A stretch of 64,000 nucleotides of DNA from positions 1-64,000 of the forward strand of contig JAATGP010000057.1 in the NCBI GenBank assembly GCA_015654635.1. Direction: 5' to 3'. The DNA comes from Alphaproteobacteria bacterium. GTDB taxonomy: Bacteria > Pseudomonadota > Alphaproteobacteria > Micropepsales > Micropepsaceae. The notes beneath the pieces are model-generated. The model worked only from the letters and a program-made list of their open reading frames with translations, had not been told where the DNA came from and made no database searches. Both the position numbers and the translations under genes were made by a program. How positions within the stretch are numbered: position 1 is the first letter of the stretch; every line of letters starts with the position of its first letter. Below are positions 23,093 to 32,073 of the stretch, piece by piece.

Positions 23093-23098
23093 ATTATA
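23093..23098 (-). promoter_or_regulatory. -10 box of smpB
   Basis: On the minus strand TATAAT occupies 23098-23093. It lies within the 12-mer TGCCTATATAAT, which is identical in the rsh promoter. A TTGGGA on the minus strand upstream lies 17 bases from the overlapping TATATA. The predicted start is about 30 bases before the smpB GTG, leaving a normal leader with the AAAGGAG site. Confidence 0.5.
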
Positions 23099-23134
23099 TA
23101 GGCATAGCAGTGGGAATTCCCAATCCGGCGTAGA

Positions 23135-24031
23135 TCAGTCCCTCACAAGGCCCGCTTCGACCATCGCGGCATGGACGGTGACGCGGGTGGCGTCGGTGGC
23201 GGGCATCATGGGCAGGCGGACCTGATCCGTGCACAGACCGAGGAGAGAGGCGGCATATTTCACCGGCGCCGGGCTCGGCTGGCAGAACATGGCGTCGTGC
23301 AGCGGCATCAGCTTTTTCTGTAGTTCAAGCGCCTTCGTCCAGTTACCTTCGCGGGCGGCGCGCTGGAAATCCGAACACAGTTTCGGCGCCACATTGGCTG
23401 TCACCGAGATGCAGCCTTGCGCGCCCTGAACCATATAGGCGAGCGCGGTGCCGTCTTCCCCCGAAAGCTGGATCCAATCCGGGCCGCAGGCGGCGCGCTC
23501 GCGCAGCACACGCGCAAGATTGGCGGTGGCGTCCTTGGTGCCAACGATATTGGGCAGCTTCGCCAGCCGCGCCATGGTCTCGACCCCAATCTCGACAATA
23601 GCCCGCGCCGGGATGTTGTAGAGGATGATCGGGATATCCACCGCCTCCGAGATGGCCGCGTAATGGCGATAGAGGCCTTCCTGCGAGGGCTTGTTGTAAT
23701 AGCCTGTGACCGACAGCACGGCATTGGCGCCCGCTTCTTTGGCGTGACGGCTGAGCGAAATGGCCTCGGCAGTGGAATTGGAGCCCGCGCCTGCGATCAC
23801 CGGCACGCGGCCATCGGCTTCCTCAACGCACATGTCGATCACACGCATATGCTCGTCATGGCTGAGCGTGGGCGACTCCCCGGTGGTGCCGCAGGGGACG
23901 AGGCCGTTGCTGCCTTGTTCGATCTGCCAGCGGACCATGTGCCGGAATGCTGCCTCATCGACCGCACCATCTTTCATCGGCGTGATCAAGGCTGGAATGG
24001 AACCTTTCAGGTCCTTGAGCGAAAACGGCAT
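23135..24031 (-). CDS. dapA: 4-hydroxy-tetrahydrodipicolinate synthase
   Basis: DapA condenses pyruvate with aspartate semialdehyde, the first committed step of lysine and diaminopimelate synthesis. It has 298 residues and a TIM barrel. It contains GLVPCGTTGESPTLSHDEH, the conserved tyrosine in LSVTGYYNKPSQEGLYRHY and the Schiff-base lysine in NIVGTKDATANLARV, followed by QLSGEDGTALAY. ATG 24031 (MPFSLKDLKGSIPALITP) has GAGG six bases upstream; a start 12 bases earlier is less likely. It is divergent from slt and in tandem with smpB. Confidence 0.95.
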   Translation of the reverse strand: MPFSLKDLKGSIPALITPMKDGAVDEAAFRHMVRWQIEQGSNGLVPCGTTGESPTLSHDEHMRVIDMCVEEADGRVPVIAGAGSNSTAEAISLSRHAKEAGANAVLSVTGYYNKPSQEGLYRHYAAISEAVDIPIILYNIPARAIVEIGVETMARLAKLPNIVGTKDATANLARVLRERAACGPDWIQLSGEDGTALAYMVQGAQGCISVTANVAPKLCSDFQRAAREGNWTKALELQKKLMPLHDAMFCQPSPAPVKYAASLLGLCTDQVRLPMMPATDATRVTVHAAMVEAGLVRD

Positions 24032-24192
24032 GGGGCACCTCATGAAGCGGTGGCCAAAATAGCGCCAAAGTGCGGGCTGGCAAGGTTCTTACAGCCGCGG
24101 CCAACAGGAGAAATTCCCATATTGGGCACATTACATTTGTAGTGTGTCCTCGCCAGCCGCTAAGGTTGCAGGGAACCTCCTGGACCCGAAAC

Positions 24193-26385
24193 ATGTTTTC
24201 CCGCGCTCTGCCTATTCTCGCCGTCCTCGTTTTCGGGGCGGCGCTGGCAGATTCGCTGCCCCCCGGTGTTATCCGCCAGGGCGATATCATCACCATGAAG
24301 CCCGTGAGCGACAGCGAGCCACCGCCGCCAGGCGACAGCGAAGCCGAGCCCAGACAGACGACCGTCCACGTTCTCTCCCCCGCCGACCACGATCTTTTCC
24401 TTCGCGCCTTCGACGCCGCCGACCGGGGGGATTGGCCACAGGCGCTAAGCCTCGCGCGCGCCGGGCAGAACGTAACGGCCCGGCTTTTGGTGCAATGGCG
24501 CTCCATGTTGGATAAGAACGCCAAGCCATCCTTCGCCGATGTGGATGGCTTCCTGCGGAGTTTTCCGGATTGGCCGCGGCGTGGCACCCTCACCGTGCGG
24601 GCCGAAGAAGCACTCGATCCGGCGACGCCCCCCGCCCAGACCCTCACTTGGTTCGGAACGCGCAATCCCATCAGTGCCATCGGCATGATCCGGCTTGGCG
24701 AGGCCATGATCGCCACCGGTAAGACCGCTTCTGGCTCGCGGCTGATACGCGAAGGCTGGGCCGCGGGCGTCTTCGAGCCCGATGTAGAACTCGCCATTGT
24801 GCAAAAGGATGGCGCGTACCTCAGCCCCGAGACAGACCGGCGCCGCCTCGACAATCTTATTTGGGCCGATCAGACAAGCGCCGCCCGCCGCGAAATGGCG
24901 CGGGTGGACGAAGCCTCACAGAAAATTGCCAATGCCCGCATCGCGCTGCGCGCCGATCCCAAACGCGGCCAGCACACCGTTACCGAGCTTTCAGCAGATC
25001 TCGCCAGCGATTCCCGGCTTTGGTTTGAGGAGGCGCGGGCGGACCGCAAGAACGGCGATTTCGATCATGCCGCCGAGATCCTGCTGCGCCCCGCGGTACG
25101 CGAGCTGTTCAAAACGCGGCCGAGCCCGCTTTGGATCGAGACCCACATCACCGCTCGCGAGATGCTGAAACAAGCGAAAGCCGACCTCGCCTTTCGCCTC
25201 GTCAGCGATACGGGCCTCACCAGCGGCAGCGAATTCGCCGATGCGGAATTTCTCTCGGGCTGGATCGCGCTGCGCTTTCTGAAAGATGCCCAAATGGCGC
25301 TGCCGCATTTTATCCGGCTAGCCGACGGTGTGTCGCGACCGATTTCGAAATCGCGCGCCTTTTACTGGCAGGGACGGACCTATGAGGCACTGGGGGGCGA
25401 CGCCAAAGCCTATACGGCCTATAGCTTGGCCGCCGCAGTGCCGGAAACCTTTTACGGACAGCTCGCCCTCACCCATATCGATGCCACACCGAGGCTGCAC
25501 TTGACCTCGGCACAAGCCGAGACCGCGCCATCTCTGGCTGCTTTTGAGGGCGACGACCTCGTTAAAGCGATGCGCGTGTTGGCCGATCTGGGCGCCCAGG
25601 ACGTGCTCAGGGTCTTTGCACTGCGTTACCTGGAACTGCATCCCGATGCCGGGCATGCCAAGCAACTGTTGAAGGCGCTGAGCGAGATGGGTTTTCGCGA
25701 TGTGGCGTTACGCACCGCCAAGGTGATGGGCTATGACGGCCCGACCTTCCCGACCTACGCCTATCCGGTCATCGCTGTGCCGGACTATCCCGGCCCCGGC
25801 CTTGCCCCCGAGCCTGCCCTTGTTCATGCCATTATCCGCCAGGAAACCGAATTCGACCCCCAGGCGGTCAGCCGGGCCAATGCGCGGGGGATTATGCAGC
25901 TGACGTTGGCATCCGCCAAAGCCAATGCGCGGCGCGCCGGCCTACCCTATCGTCCGAACGCCCTGACAACGGATGTCACCTACAACATGCAATTGGGGAT
26001 GGCGGAGTTTTCCGGCTATCTGGCGAGTTGGGGCAATTCGGTAATCGTCTCGGCCGCAGCTTATAATGCCGGCGAAACCAACGCGCGGCGCTGGATTGCG
26101 GCGTTTGGTGACCCCAGAAGCCCTTCGACCGATCCCATCGACTGGATCGAGTCTATTCCGTTCGGCGAGACACGGAATTATGTGCAGCGGATCGTGGAAA
26201 ATTTGGAAGTCTATCGTGACCGGATTGGCGGCCGCGATGCGTCTTTGCGGATTCTGGCGGACCTTTATGCCCCCAACGCCGCTCCCGCGGTGAAAATCTT
26301 AAAGCCGCCGCCGCCCGCGGCGCCGCCAGCCAAGAAGCTCAAGCCTCGTTCAGCGACACCATCAAACGACGGTTCGCCGCGCTGA
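24193..26385 (+). CDS. slt: Soluble lytic murein transglycosylase
   Basis: This periplasmic enzyme cleaves the glycan strands of peptidoglycan to form 1,6-anhydromuropeptides. It has 730 residues. A signal peptide (SRALPILAVLVFGAALA) is followed by a long alpha-helical superstructure of TPR-like repeats (about 70-560). A C-terminal catalytic SLT domain follows, with the acid Glu in ALVHAIIRQETEFDPQAVSR and the downstream ANARGIMQLTLASA and AAYNAGETNARRW motifs. The last 30 residues are Pro/Lys-rich. ATG 24193 is chosen because it begins the signal peptide; the frame is open to 24070. It is divergent from dapA. Confidence 0.92.
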   Translation: MFSRALPILAVLVFGAALADSLPPGVIRQGDIITMKPVSDSEPPPPGDSEAEPRQTTVHVLSPADHDLFLRAFDAADRGDWPQALSLARAGQNVTARLLVQWRSMLDKNAKPSFADVDGFLRSFPDWPRRGTLTVRAEEALDPATPPAQTLTWFGTRNPISAIGMIRLGEAMIATGKTASGSRLIREGWAAGVFEPDVELAIVQKDGAYLSPETDRRRLDNLIWADQTSAARREMARVDEASQKIANARIALRADPKRGQHTVTELSADLASDSRLWFEEARADRKNGDFDHAAEILLRPAVRELFKTRPSPLWIETHITAREMLKQAKADLAFRLVSDTGLTSGSEFADAEFLSGWIALRFLKDAQMALPHFIRLADGVSRPISKSRAFYWQGRTYEALGGDAKAYTAYSLAAAVPETFYGQLALTHIDATPRLHLTSAQAETAPSLAAFEGDDLVKAMRVLADLGAQDVLRVFALRYLELHPDAGHAKQLLKALSEMGFRDVALRTAKVMGYDGPTFPTYAYPVIAVPDYPGPGLAPEPALVHAIIRQETEFDPQAVSRANARGIMQLTLASAKANARRAGLPYRPNALTTDVTYNMQLGMAEFSGYLASWGNSVIVSAAAYNAGETNARRWIAAFGDPRSPSTDPIDWIESIPFGETRNYVQRIVENLEVYRDRIGGRDASLRILADLYAPNAAPAVKILKPPPPAAPPAKKLKPRSATPSNDGSPR

Positions 26386-26388
26386 CGC

Positions 26389-26670
26389 TCAGCGGAACAT
26401 AGACAGCCATTCGCGGGCCAGACGCTGTGCCTCGGCGATTTGCGCCGGAAGCATTTCGCGTGCGAGCTGAGCGCGCCAGCTCTTGGCCTCGTCCACGCCA
26501 CGCATGGCCGCGAGGTTGAACCATTTGTGCGCCGCCACAAAATCCACACCCACGCCTTGGCCGGTCGAATAGGCCAGACCCAGATTGTAAAGCGCATCGC
26601 CACGCCCGGTCTTGGCTTCCGTTTCGAACTGGCTAAGCGAGTCGACATCCAAACATGCCATCGCCGTCAT
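26389..26670 (-). CDS. Small Sel1-repeat protein
   Basis: The protein has 93 residues from ATG 26670 and one Sel1-like (SLR) repeat pair: GDALYNLGLAYSTGQGVGVD and FVAAHKWFNLAAMRGVDEA. This is followed by a helix, AREMLPAQIAEAQRLAREWL. Sel1 repeats are helical hairpins that usually mediate protein contacts. Such very short versions occur in many alphaproteobacteria, without a known role. No signal peptide is evident. An upstream GTG at 26715 would add 15 residues. It converges with slt, with three bases between the stop codons. Confidence 0.72.
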   Translation of the reverse strand: MTAMACLDVDSLSQFETEAKTGRGDALYNLGLAYSTGQGVGVDFVAAHKWFNLAAMRGVDEAKSWRAQLAREMLPAQIAEAQRLAREWLSMFR

Positions 26671-27039
26671 AATCCCCAGAAAATTGCCTATGCCGTGCAG
26701 CGCTTTTCGCCGCACGCATGAGGGGATCGTCTGCGTCAGAGCCTAAGACGCGGTTAACGGCTGGAAAGCTTGATTTTTGAAAGGGTTAATAAGCCCCAAG
26801 GGCATGTTGCGCTCGCCAAGCGGCCCGATAATGGCAGAAAAACAATGTCTGGGCAGCCGAATGCGGAACTCTCGTCGCTATTCGCCCCTGGCCAATGGGT
26901 TGCCCTGAAACGGGCGGGCCGTGACAACCACCTCAATACCGGAGGGCTGCCACGGCCTTTGCCTTGTCTCATCGGTTTCTCCCGAGAGGAGCAACCGCTG
27001 ACATCCGCGTCGATGACGCGGTGAAAGACGGAAGAAGAT
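26671..27039. other. Intergenic region, nothing recognised
   Basis: The 369 bases between the Sel1 protein and the lysine-rich peptide contain short frames on both strands without ribosome-binding sites or known motifs. Two GGTTAA-type sequences occur near 26752 and 26784, which could be half-sites for a regulator such as CtrA but are isolated. No RNA gene or terminator was seen. Confidence 0.4.
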
Positions 27040-27129
27040 TTATTTCTTCGCTTTCTTCTTCGCGACTTTCTTCTTCACGACCTTCTTCACGGCTTTCTTG
27101 GCAACTTTCTTCTTGGCAACTTTTGGCAT
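27040..27129 (-). CDS. Lysine-rich mini-protein, 29 residues
   Basis: A very short frame reads MPKVAKKKVAKKAVKKVV, then further KKKVAKK units. Sixteen of 29 residues are lysine and the rest are nearly all Ala and Val. GGAG lies eight bases before ATG 27129, a better ribosome-binding site than many larger genes here have. The VAKKK/VKK repeats resemble histone-H1-like tails and the C-terminal tail of topA in this window (AVAKKTVAKKA). It probably binds nucleic acid or ribosomes through charge; this is inferred from composition. It is a single gene on the minus strand, downstream of the gatC-gatA-gatB run. Confidence 0.65.
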   Translation of the reverse strand: MPKVAKKKVAKKAVKKVVKKKVAKKKAKK

Positions 27130-27370
27130 GAAAGTGACTCCATTTTGCGTGTTGTCTGGGCTAGGCGACTCTTGCCGTCCCCCAAAACGCAAGCAATAAG
27201 AGTGGGTTGAGATGAATAATGCAATACTACCCCCTGGGGCGCCAAAAGGCCGCAAAGTGTAAAATACAAAAAAGGCCGAATTTACCGAGATTAAATGCAC
27301 TTCATCCGCGCACGGACCAAATCCTCGCCAAATCGCGCTTGACGCCCTCCGCGGCTTTGCGTTGTACGAA

Positions 27371-28876
27371 TCACCCCTCTTCGGCGATTCCGAGTCGGGC
27401 TTTTACGAGGGCGTTTACGGTGGCTGGATTGGCTTTTCCGCCCGTTGCTTTCATCACCTGACCAACAAACCAACCGGCCAGTGTGGGTTTGGCTTTGGCC
27501 GCTTCGACCTTGTCAGGGTTCGCCGCGATCACCGCGTCGACAGCTTTCTCGATCGCCGAAGTATCGGTGACCTGCTTGAGGCCGCGGCTCTCGACGATGC
27601 TGCGCGGGGCGCCGCCCTCAGCCCAAAGGATGTCGAGAACATCCTTGGCCCCCTTACTGGAGATGATGTTCTCGCCCACCATCTTGACGATCTCGCTATT
27701 GGCATGCGCCGACACGGGACCTTCGCTAAGCGCCAGCCCCGCCTTGTTGAGGCGGCCAAAATACTCATTGTTCAACCAGTTAGCGGCCGCCTTGGCGTCG
27801 ACGCCTTCCGCCAGCATCACTTCGAAATAGTCCGCCGTCTCTTTTTCGGCGACAAGCACGAGGGCGTCGTAGGTCGACAGCCCCATCGCGGTGAAGCGAT
27901 CCTTCTTGGCGTCTGGAAGTTCCGGCAGCGAGGCAGCGATCTCGTCCACCCAGGCCTGCTCGAAGGAGAGCGGTAAAAGGTCGGGATCGGGGAAGTAGCG
28001 ATAATCGTGCGCCTCTTCCTTGGACCGCATGGGCCGGGTCTCACCCAGCTTAGTGTCGAACAGCAGAGTCTCCTGCTTGATCCGGCCGCCGGATTCCAGC
28101 ACGTCGATCTGCCGCCGGGCTTCGTATTCGATCGCCTGCACGATGAAGCGCATCGAGTTCATGTTCTTGATTTCACAGCGGGTATTGAGTGGATCGCCCG
28201 GCTTTCGCACCGACACGTTGACGTCGGCGCGCATGGAACCTTCCTCCATATTGCCGTCGCAAGTGCCGAGATAGCGCACGATGGCCCTCAGCTTCTTCAA
28301 ATAGGCCGCAGCTTCTTCGGAGGAGCGCATATCGGGACGGCTGACGATCTCCATCAGGGCGATACCGGCACGGTTGAGATCCACGAAGGAACTATCGGGG
28401 CTCTGATCGTGGATCGACTTGCCCGCATCCTGCTCCAGATGCAGCCGTTCGATGCCGACGCGCGCGACCTCCCCGCCCGGAAGGTCGACCAAGACCTCGC
28501 CTTCACCGACGATGGGATTTTTGAACTGGGAAATCTGATAACCCGCCGGAAGATCCGCATAGAAATAATTCTTACGATCAAAAACGCTGGTCAGATTGAT
28601 CTCAGCCTTAAGGCCGAGGCCGGTCCGCACCGCCTGCTCGACGCAGAATTTGTTTATCACCGGCAACATGCCGGGCATCGCTGCATCTACAAAGGAGACT
28701 TGGCTGTTGGGATCGGCGCCAAATTCGGTCGAGGCGCCGGAGAAGAGCTTGGCCTTGGAGAGGACCTGGCAATGGACCTCAAGCCCGATCACCACTTCCC
28801 AGGCGCCAGTGGAACCCTGGATAAGTTTGGATTTGCGCGCGCCGTTGATACGCTCTTCGCTCTGGATGGCCATCAT
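27371..28876 (-). CDS. gatB: Asp-tRNA(Asn)/Glu-tRNA(Gln) amidotransferase subunit B
   Basis: GatB binds the mischarged tRNA and activates the Asp or Glu by phosphorylation, before ammonia from GatA makes the amide. It has 501 residues. It contains [39 protein letters not shown], the [19 protein letters not shown] box and [20 protein letters not shown]. The YqeY-like tail domain follows, ending near [15 protein letters not shown]. Two adjacent ATGs (28876 and 28873) follow GGGAG; the second has the better spacing. It is 80 bases downstream of gatA. Confidence 0.96.
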   Translation of the reverse strand: MMAIQSEERINGARKSKLIQGSTGAWEVVIGLEVHCQVLSKAKLFSGASTEFGADPNSQVSFVDAAMPGMLPVINKFCVEQAVRTGLGLKAEINLTSVFDRKNYFYADLPAGYQISQFKNPIVGEGEVLVDLPGGEVARVGIERLHLEQDAGKSIHDQSPDSSFVDLNRAGIALMEIVSRPDMRSSEEAAAYLKKLRAIVRYLGTCDGNMEEGSMRADVNVSVRKPGDPLNTRCEIKNMNSMRFIVQAIEYEARRQIDVLESGGRIKQETLLFDTKLGETRPMRSKEEAHDYRYFPDPDLLPLSFEQAWVDEIAASLPELPDAKKDRFTAMGLSTYDALVLVAEKETADYFEVMLAEGVDAKAAANWLNNEYFGRLNKAGLALSEGPVSAHANSEIVKMVGENIISSKGAKDVLDILWAEGGAPRSIVESRGLKQVTDTSAIEKAVDAVIAANPDKVEAAKAKPTLAGWFVGQVMKATGGKANPATVNALVKARLGIAEEG

Positions 28877-28955
28877 AATCTCCCGGCGTCTTTGTCGTGG
28901 AACACGCCCATTCCCTCAGTTCAATCCAATGCTGTCAGCCACGACGGCAAGCCAC

Positions 28956-30437
28956 CTACTGCGACCACCAATTCTGCGGCTTTGCTTTAAGGTCGGCGGC
29001 GATTTCGAGGGCCCGCCCGGCCCGGAAAAGGGTCGCCTCATCAAAGGCCTTGCCGATCAGCTGCAGTCCGAGCGGCAAGCCAGCGGTATTGAGTCCGGCT
29101 GGGACGACCAGCGCCGGAAGCCCGGCCAGATTCACCGTCACCGTAAAGACGTCGTAGAGATACATGGTGACGGGATCGGCGATCTTCTCGCCGATGGCAA
29201 AGGCCGGGCTCGGTGTGGCGGGTGTCAGCAGCATATCGCACTTCTTATAGGCCTCTTCAAAGTCGCGCTTGATCAGGGTGCGCAGCTTCTGGGCCCGCAG
29301 GTAATAGGCATCGTAGTAGCCAGCCGACAGCACATAGGTACCGATCAAGATGCGGCGGCGGACCTCGGCCCCGAAACCCTCGGCGCGGCTGCGCTCATAA
29401 AGATCGATGAGATCCTTGGGGTCGGCGGCGCGATGGCCGAAGCGCACGCCATCATAACGCGCCAGATTGGAGGAACACTCGGCAGGCGCCACAATGTAAT
29501 AAGTGGGCAGTGCGTATTTGGTATGCGGCAGCGACACCTCGACGATCTCGGCACCTTGCGCCTTCAGCCATTCCGCGCCCTTCTCCCACACCGCCGCGAT
29601 TTCCGGGTCCGTACCCTCGACGCGATATTCTTTGGGGATGCCAATACGCAGGCCCTTCACGCCGCCCTCGATCCCCGCCTCATAATCGGGAACCGGCAGA
29701 TCGACGCTGGTGGAGTCCTTATCATCTATGCTCGCCATCGCTTTCAGCAGGATGGCGGTGTCGCGCACCGTCTTGGCAATGGGACCAGCCTGATCGAGCG
29801 AGGAGGCAAAGGCGACGATGCCCCAGCGCGAGCAGCGGCCATAAGTCGGCTTAATGCCCACGGTGCCTGTAACAGCGGCCGGTGTGCGGATTGAACCGCC
29901 GGTATCGGTTGCGGTAGCGCCTAAGCAAAGCCGAGCGGCAACCGCCGCAGACGAGCCGCCCGAGGAACCGCCCGGCACCAGCGCCGTCTTGGAATCTTTG
30001 GCGCGCCAAGGGCTGATGCAGGGGCCATAAGCACTGGTCTCGTTCGACGATCCCATGGCGAACTCGTCAAGGTTCAGCTTACCCAGCATCACCGCGCCAT
30101 TGTCCCATAAATTCTGCGATACCGTGCTTTCATATTGCGGCACGTAGTTTTCCAGGATCTTGCTGCCCGCCGTCGTGCGCACCCCTTTAGTGCAGTAAAG
30201 GTCTTTGATGCCGAGAGGCAGACCTTCCAGAGGACGCGCCGTGCCCGCCGCAATGCGGGCGTCTGAGGCTTCGGCCATCTTCAAGGCGATATCCGGCGTC
30301 TCGGTGACAAAGATGTTGAGCGCACGCGCCCCCTCCATCGCTGTGACAAAGCCTTGCGTCAGCTCCTTGGCGGAGATTTTTTTGCCAGCCACCGCATCGC
30401 GGGCTTCGGCCAGAGTGAAGTCGGTGAGATCGCTCAT
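28956..30437 (-). CDS. gatA: Asp-tRNA(Asn)/Glu-tRNA(Gln) amidotransferase subunit A
   Basis: GatA is the glutaminase subunit, which releases ammonia for transamidation. It has 493 residues of the amidase signature family. The catalytic Lys is in [14 protein letters not shown], and the Ser-cisSer-Ser region is [20 protein letters not shown] with [16 protein letters not shown] after it. The C-terminal [18 protein letters not shown] segment shapes the active site. GAGAGG lies four to five bases before ATG 30437. A truncated acetyltransferase remnant separates it from gatC, and gatB follows. Confidence 0.96.
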   Translation of the reverse strand: MSDLTDFTLAEARDAVAGKKISAKELTQGFVTAMEGARALNIFVTETPDIALKMAEASDARIAAGTARPLEGLPLGIKDLYCTKGVRTTAGSKILENYVPQYESTVSQNLWDNGAVMLGKLNLDEFAMGSSNETSAYGPCISPWRAKDSKTALVPGGSSGGSSAAVAARLCLGATATDTGGSIRTPAAVTGTVGIKPTYGRCSRWGIVAFASSLDQAGPIAKTVRDTAILLKAMASIDDKDSTSVDLPVPDYEAGIEGGVKGLRIGIPKEYRVEGTDPEIAAVWEKGAEWLKAQGAEIVEVSLPHTKYALPTYYIVAPAECSSNLARYDGVRFGHRAADPKDLIDLYERSRAEGFGAEVRRRILIGTYVLSAGYYDAYYLRAQKLRTLIKRDFEEAYKKCDMLLTPATPSPAFAIGEKIADPVTMYLYDVFTVTVNLAGLPALVVPAGLNTAGLPLGLQLIGKAFDEATLFRAGRALEIAADLKAKPQNWWSQ

Positions 30438-30446
30438 GGCGTCCTC

Positions 30447-30576
30447 TCAAAGTTCTTTTGCATAAAACACGGACCAGCCGGTTTCCGGATAGTCCAGCAC
30501 GGAACCGCAACGATGAAACCCCGCACGCTCATAGACCCGCCAAGCGGCCGGATGACGGTAATGGGGTCTGGCACGC
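30447..30576 (-). pseudogene. 3' remnant of a GNAT acetyltransferase gene
   Basis: Between gatC and gatA one minus-strand frame reads HPAAWRVYERAGFHRCGS, then VLDYPETGWSVFYAKEL, and a TGA at 30449-30447. This is the characteristic C-terminal end of a RimJ/RimI-like N-acetyltransferase (the NxAAxRxYExxGF helix and the last two strands). No start codon or N-terminal two thirds remain; the frame runs directly into the 3' end of gatC. The fragment indicates that a full GNAT gene once stood between gatC and gatA and was cut by a deletion. It was left in place because it does not interrupt the gat reading frames. Confidence 0.72.
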
Positions 30577-30577
30577 C

Positions 30578-30865
30578 CTACTCCACCACCTTCGGCACCA
30601 CAAAGAAGTGATCCTCGCCACCGGGCGCATTGACCATCAAGGCGTCCGCATGATCGGTCTCGGTCACCACGTCGTCGCGCATCTTGAGGCGTTGCTCCAC
30701 CACCGAGGTCATGGGCGGGATACCTTCGACGTCCACTTCCTTCAATTGTTCGACCCAGGCGAGGATACCGTTCAGCTCCTCCATCATGGGTTCCACACGC
30801 TCCTCTTCCAGCTTCAGCCGGGCGAGCCGGGCGATACGGCGGACTGTCTCTTTATCAACGGACAT
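30578..30865 (-). CDS. gatC: Asp-tRNA(Asn)/Glu-tRNA(Gln) amidotransferase subunit C
   Basis: GatC is a small clamp that wraps around the GatA-GatB interface and stabilises the complex. It has 95 residues, normal for the family. It reads MSVDKETVRRIARLARLKLE, then ELNGILAWVEQLKEVDVEGI, the conserved PPMTSV turn, LKMRDDVVTETD and the terminal APGGEDHFFVVPKVVE. It is the first gene of the gatC-gatA-gatB run. ATG 30865 has AAGGA eleven bases upstream. A TATAGT -10-like sequence lies about 40 bases upstream on the minus strand (plus-strand 30905-30910). Confidence 0.93.
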   Translation of the reverse strand: MSVDKETVRRIARLARLKLEEERVEPMMEELNGILAWVEQLKEVDVEGIPPMTSVVEQRLKMRDDVVTETDHADALMVNAPGGEDHFFVVPKVVE

Positions 30866-31099
30866 GATTTTCGAGGTCCTTGACCTTCAAAGGCGTGCAG
30901 TCGGACTATAGAGGTCTTGCTAACAAGGGGGGGCCTCTCAAGCAAGTCGCTTGACCATTTGCCGGCAATCCGGCCGCAAACCGCCGCGGCAATTGTGCAC
31001 CATACGGCTTGTTTCTATCGCGTTTTCGGACGGAAAACCGCCGAAGATGCGTCGTTGCTGTCACTCTCGACCTATCGGCCCACTTTTCCCTCAAACACT

Positions 31100-31543
31100 C
31101 TAAGCGGGTTTTAGGGGGTAGGTGCGACCGGCGTAATCCAGCGTCCAGCCGGACCCTATCGGCGCCTCTCCCTTCTCGAAGACGAAGAAGGCAAGATGAT
31201 CGGCCAGCGCCCCCAGGACCGCGGAGACGGCGTTTTCCTCACCAGATTTGAGACGGGCTTTGAGGCGGCGCAGCACACTTTGGGTACCATCGGGAAGCTC
31301 GGCGAGCCTCTCCACAGCGACGCCGCCCGGAGCGGCCAGAACAGGCACGCTTGTGGAGTCAAATTCCAACCCAAGAACACCGCGCGAGATGTGAATGGCG
31401 CCAATGATAATCTGGTGTTCGAGGGCTGCAGCAAGCGCAGAATCATCGCCCGCTGCCAACCATATGATCATCACCGCCTCCGAGGCGCTGCGCTCATCGG
31501 TCATCAGGACGCCGCCCAATCTTTGCGCGGATTCGCTCACCAT
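31100..31543 (-). CDS. Hypothetical protein, 147 residues
   Basis: The protein is not recognised. The N-terminal half is hydrophobic and alternates strands and helices (VMIIWLAAGDDSALAAALEH, IHISRGVLGLEFDSTSVPVL). The second half has a charged helix (SVLRRLKARLKSGEEN) and ends in GSGWTLDYAGRTYPLKPA. There is no signal peptide or cysteine motif. ATG 31543 has GGGG ten bases upstream; ATG 31504 is an alternative start. It lies between gatC and the divergent ruvX gene. Base composition and third-position GC resemble the neighbours, so it is probably a real gene. Confidence 0.6.
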   Translation of the reverse strand: MVSESAQRLGGVLMTDERSASEAVMIIWLAAGDDSALAAALEHQIIIGAIHISRGVLGLEFDSTSVPVLAAPGGVAVERLAELPDGTQSVLRRLKARLKSGEENAVSAVLGALADHLAFFVFEKGEAPIGSGWTLDYAGRTYPLKPA

Positions 31544-31599
31544 TTCGTTCAGCCCCCAGGCAGGATAGGCTAGTCTGACCGTTTTCTTCCCGCAAGCAC

Positions 31600-32073
31600 A
31601 TGCCCATCCTTGATCTGACTGCCCTCGCCGCTGACCTCGCCCCCCGAAGCCGTCTTCTGGGGCTGGATCTGGGTGAGAAAACCATCGGCCTTGCCCTCTC
31701 GGACACGCTACTCATGGTGGCGACACCCATGGAAACCCTCGCGCGCGGAAAGTTTTCCGCTGACGCCGCCAAGCTTGAAGGCATTATTGCAGCCCAAGGT
31801 GTGGGCGGGCTGATCGTCGGCTTGCCCCTCAATATGGATGGAAGAGACGGCCCATCGGCCCAATCCGCCCGCGCGTTTGCCCGCAATTTCGTGGCGCGGT
31901 CCCCCATTCCCCTGGTGATGATCGACGAGCGCTTGTCGACCGCCGCCGTCACCCGCACCCTTCTCGACGCGGATGCTTCGCGGCGGCGGCGGGCTGAGGT
32001 CGTGGACAAAATGGCCGCGGCCTATATCCTTCAGGGGGCGCTTGATCGCTTGCGGCACATGGGGGGCAAATGA
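31600..32073 (+). CDS. ruvX: Putative pre-16S rRNA nuclease / Holliday-junction resolvase-like protein (YqgF/RuvX)
   Basis: The protein has 157 residues and an RNase H fold. Motifs in order: [18 protein letters not shown] with the first catalytic aspartate, [35 protein letters not shown] with the acidic pair, and the C-terminal [17 protein letters not shown] with the last aspartate. In E. coli the family matures the 5' end of 16S rRNA; older annotations call it a resolvase. The stop codon overlaps the start of the MFS gene by four bases (ATGA). It is divergent from the gene at 31100. Confidence 0.9.
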   Translation: MPILDLTALAADLAPRSRLLGLDLGEKTIGLALSDTLLMVATPMETLARGKFSADAAKLEGIIAAQGVGGLIVGLPLNMDGRDGPSAQSARAFARNFVARSPIPLVMIDERLSTAAVTRTLLDADASRRRRAEVVDKMAAAYILQGALDRLRHMGGK

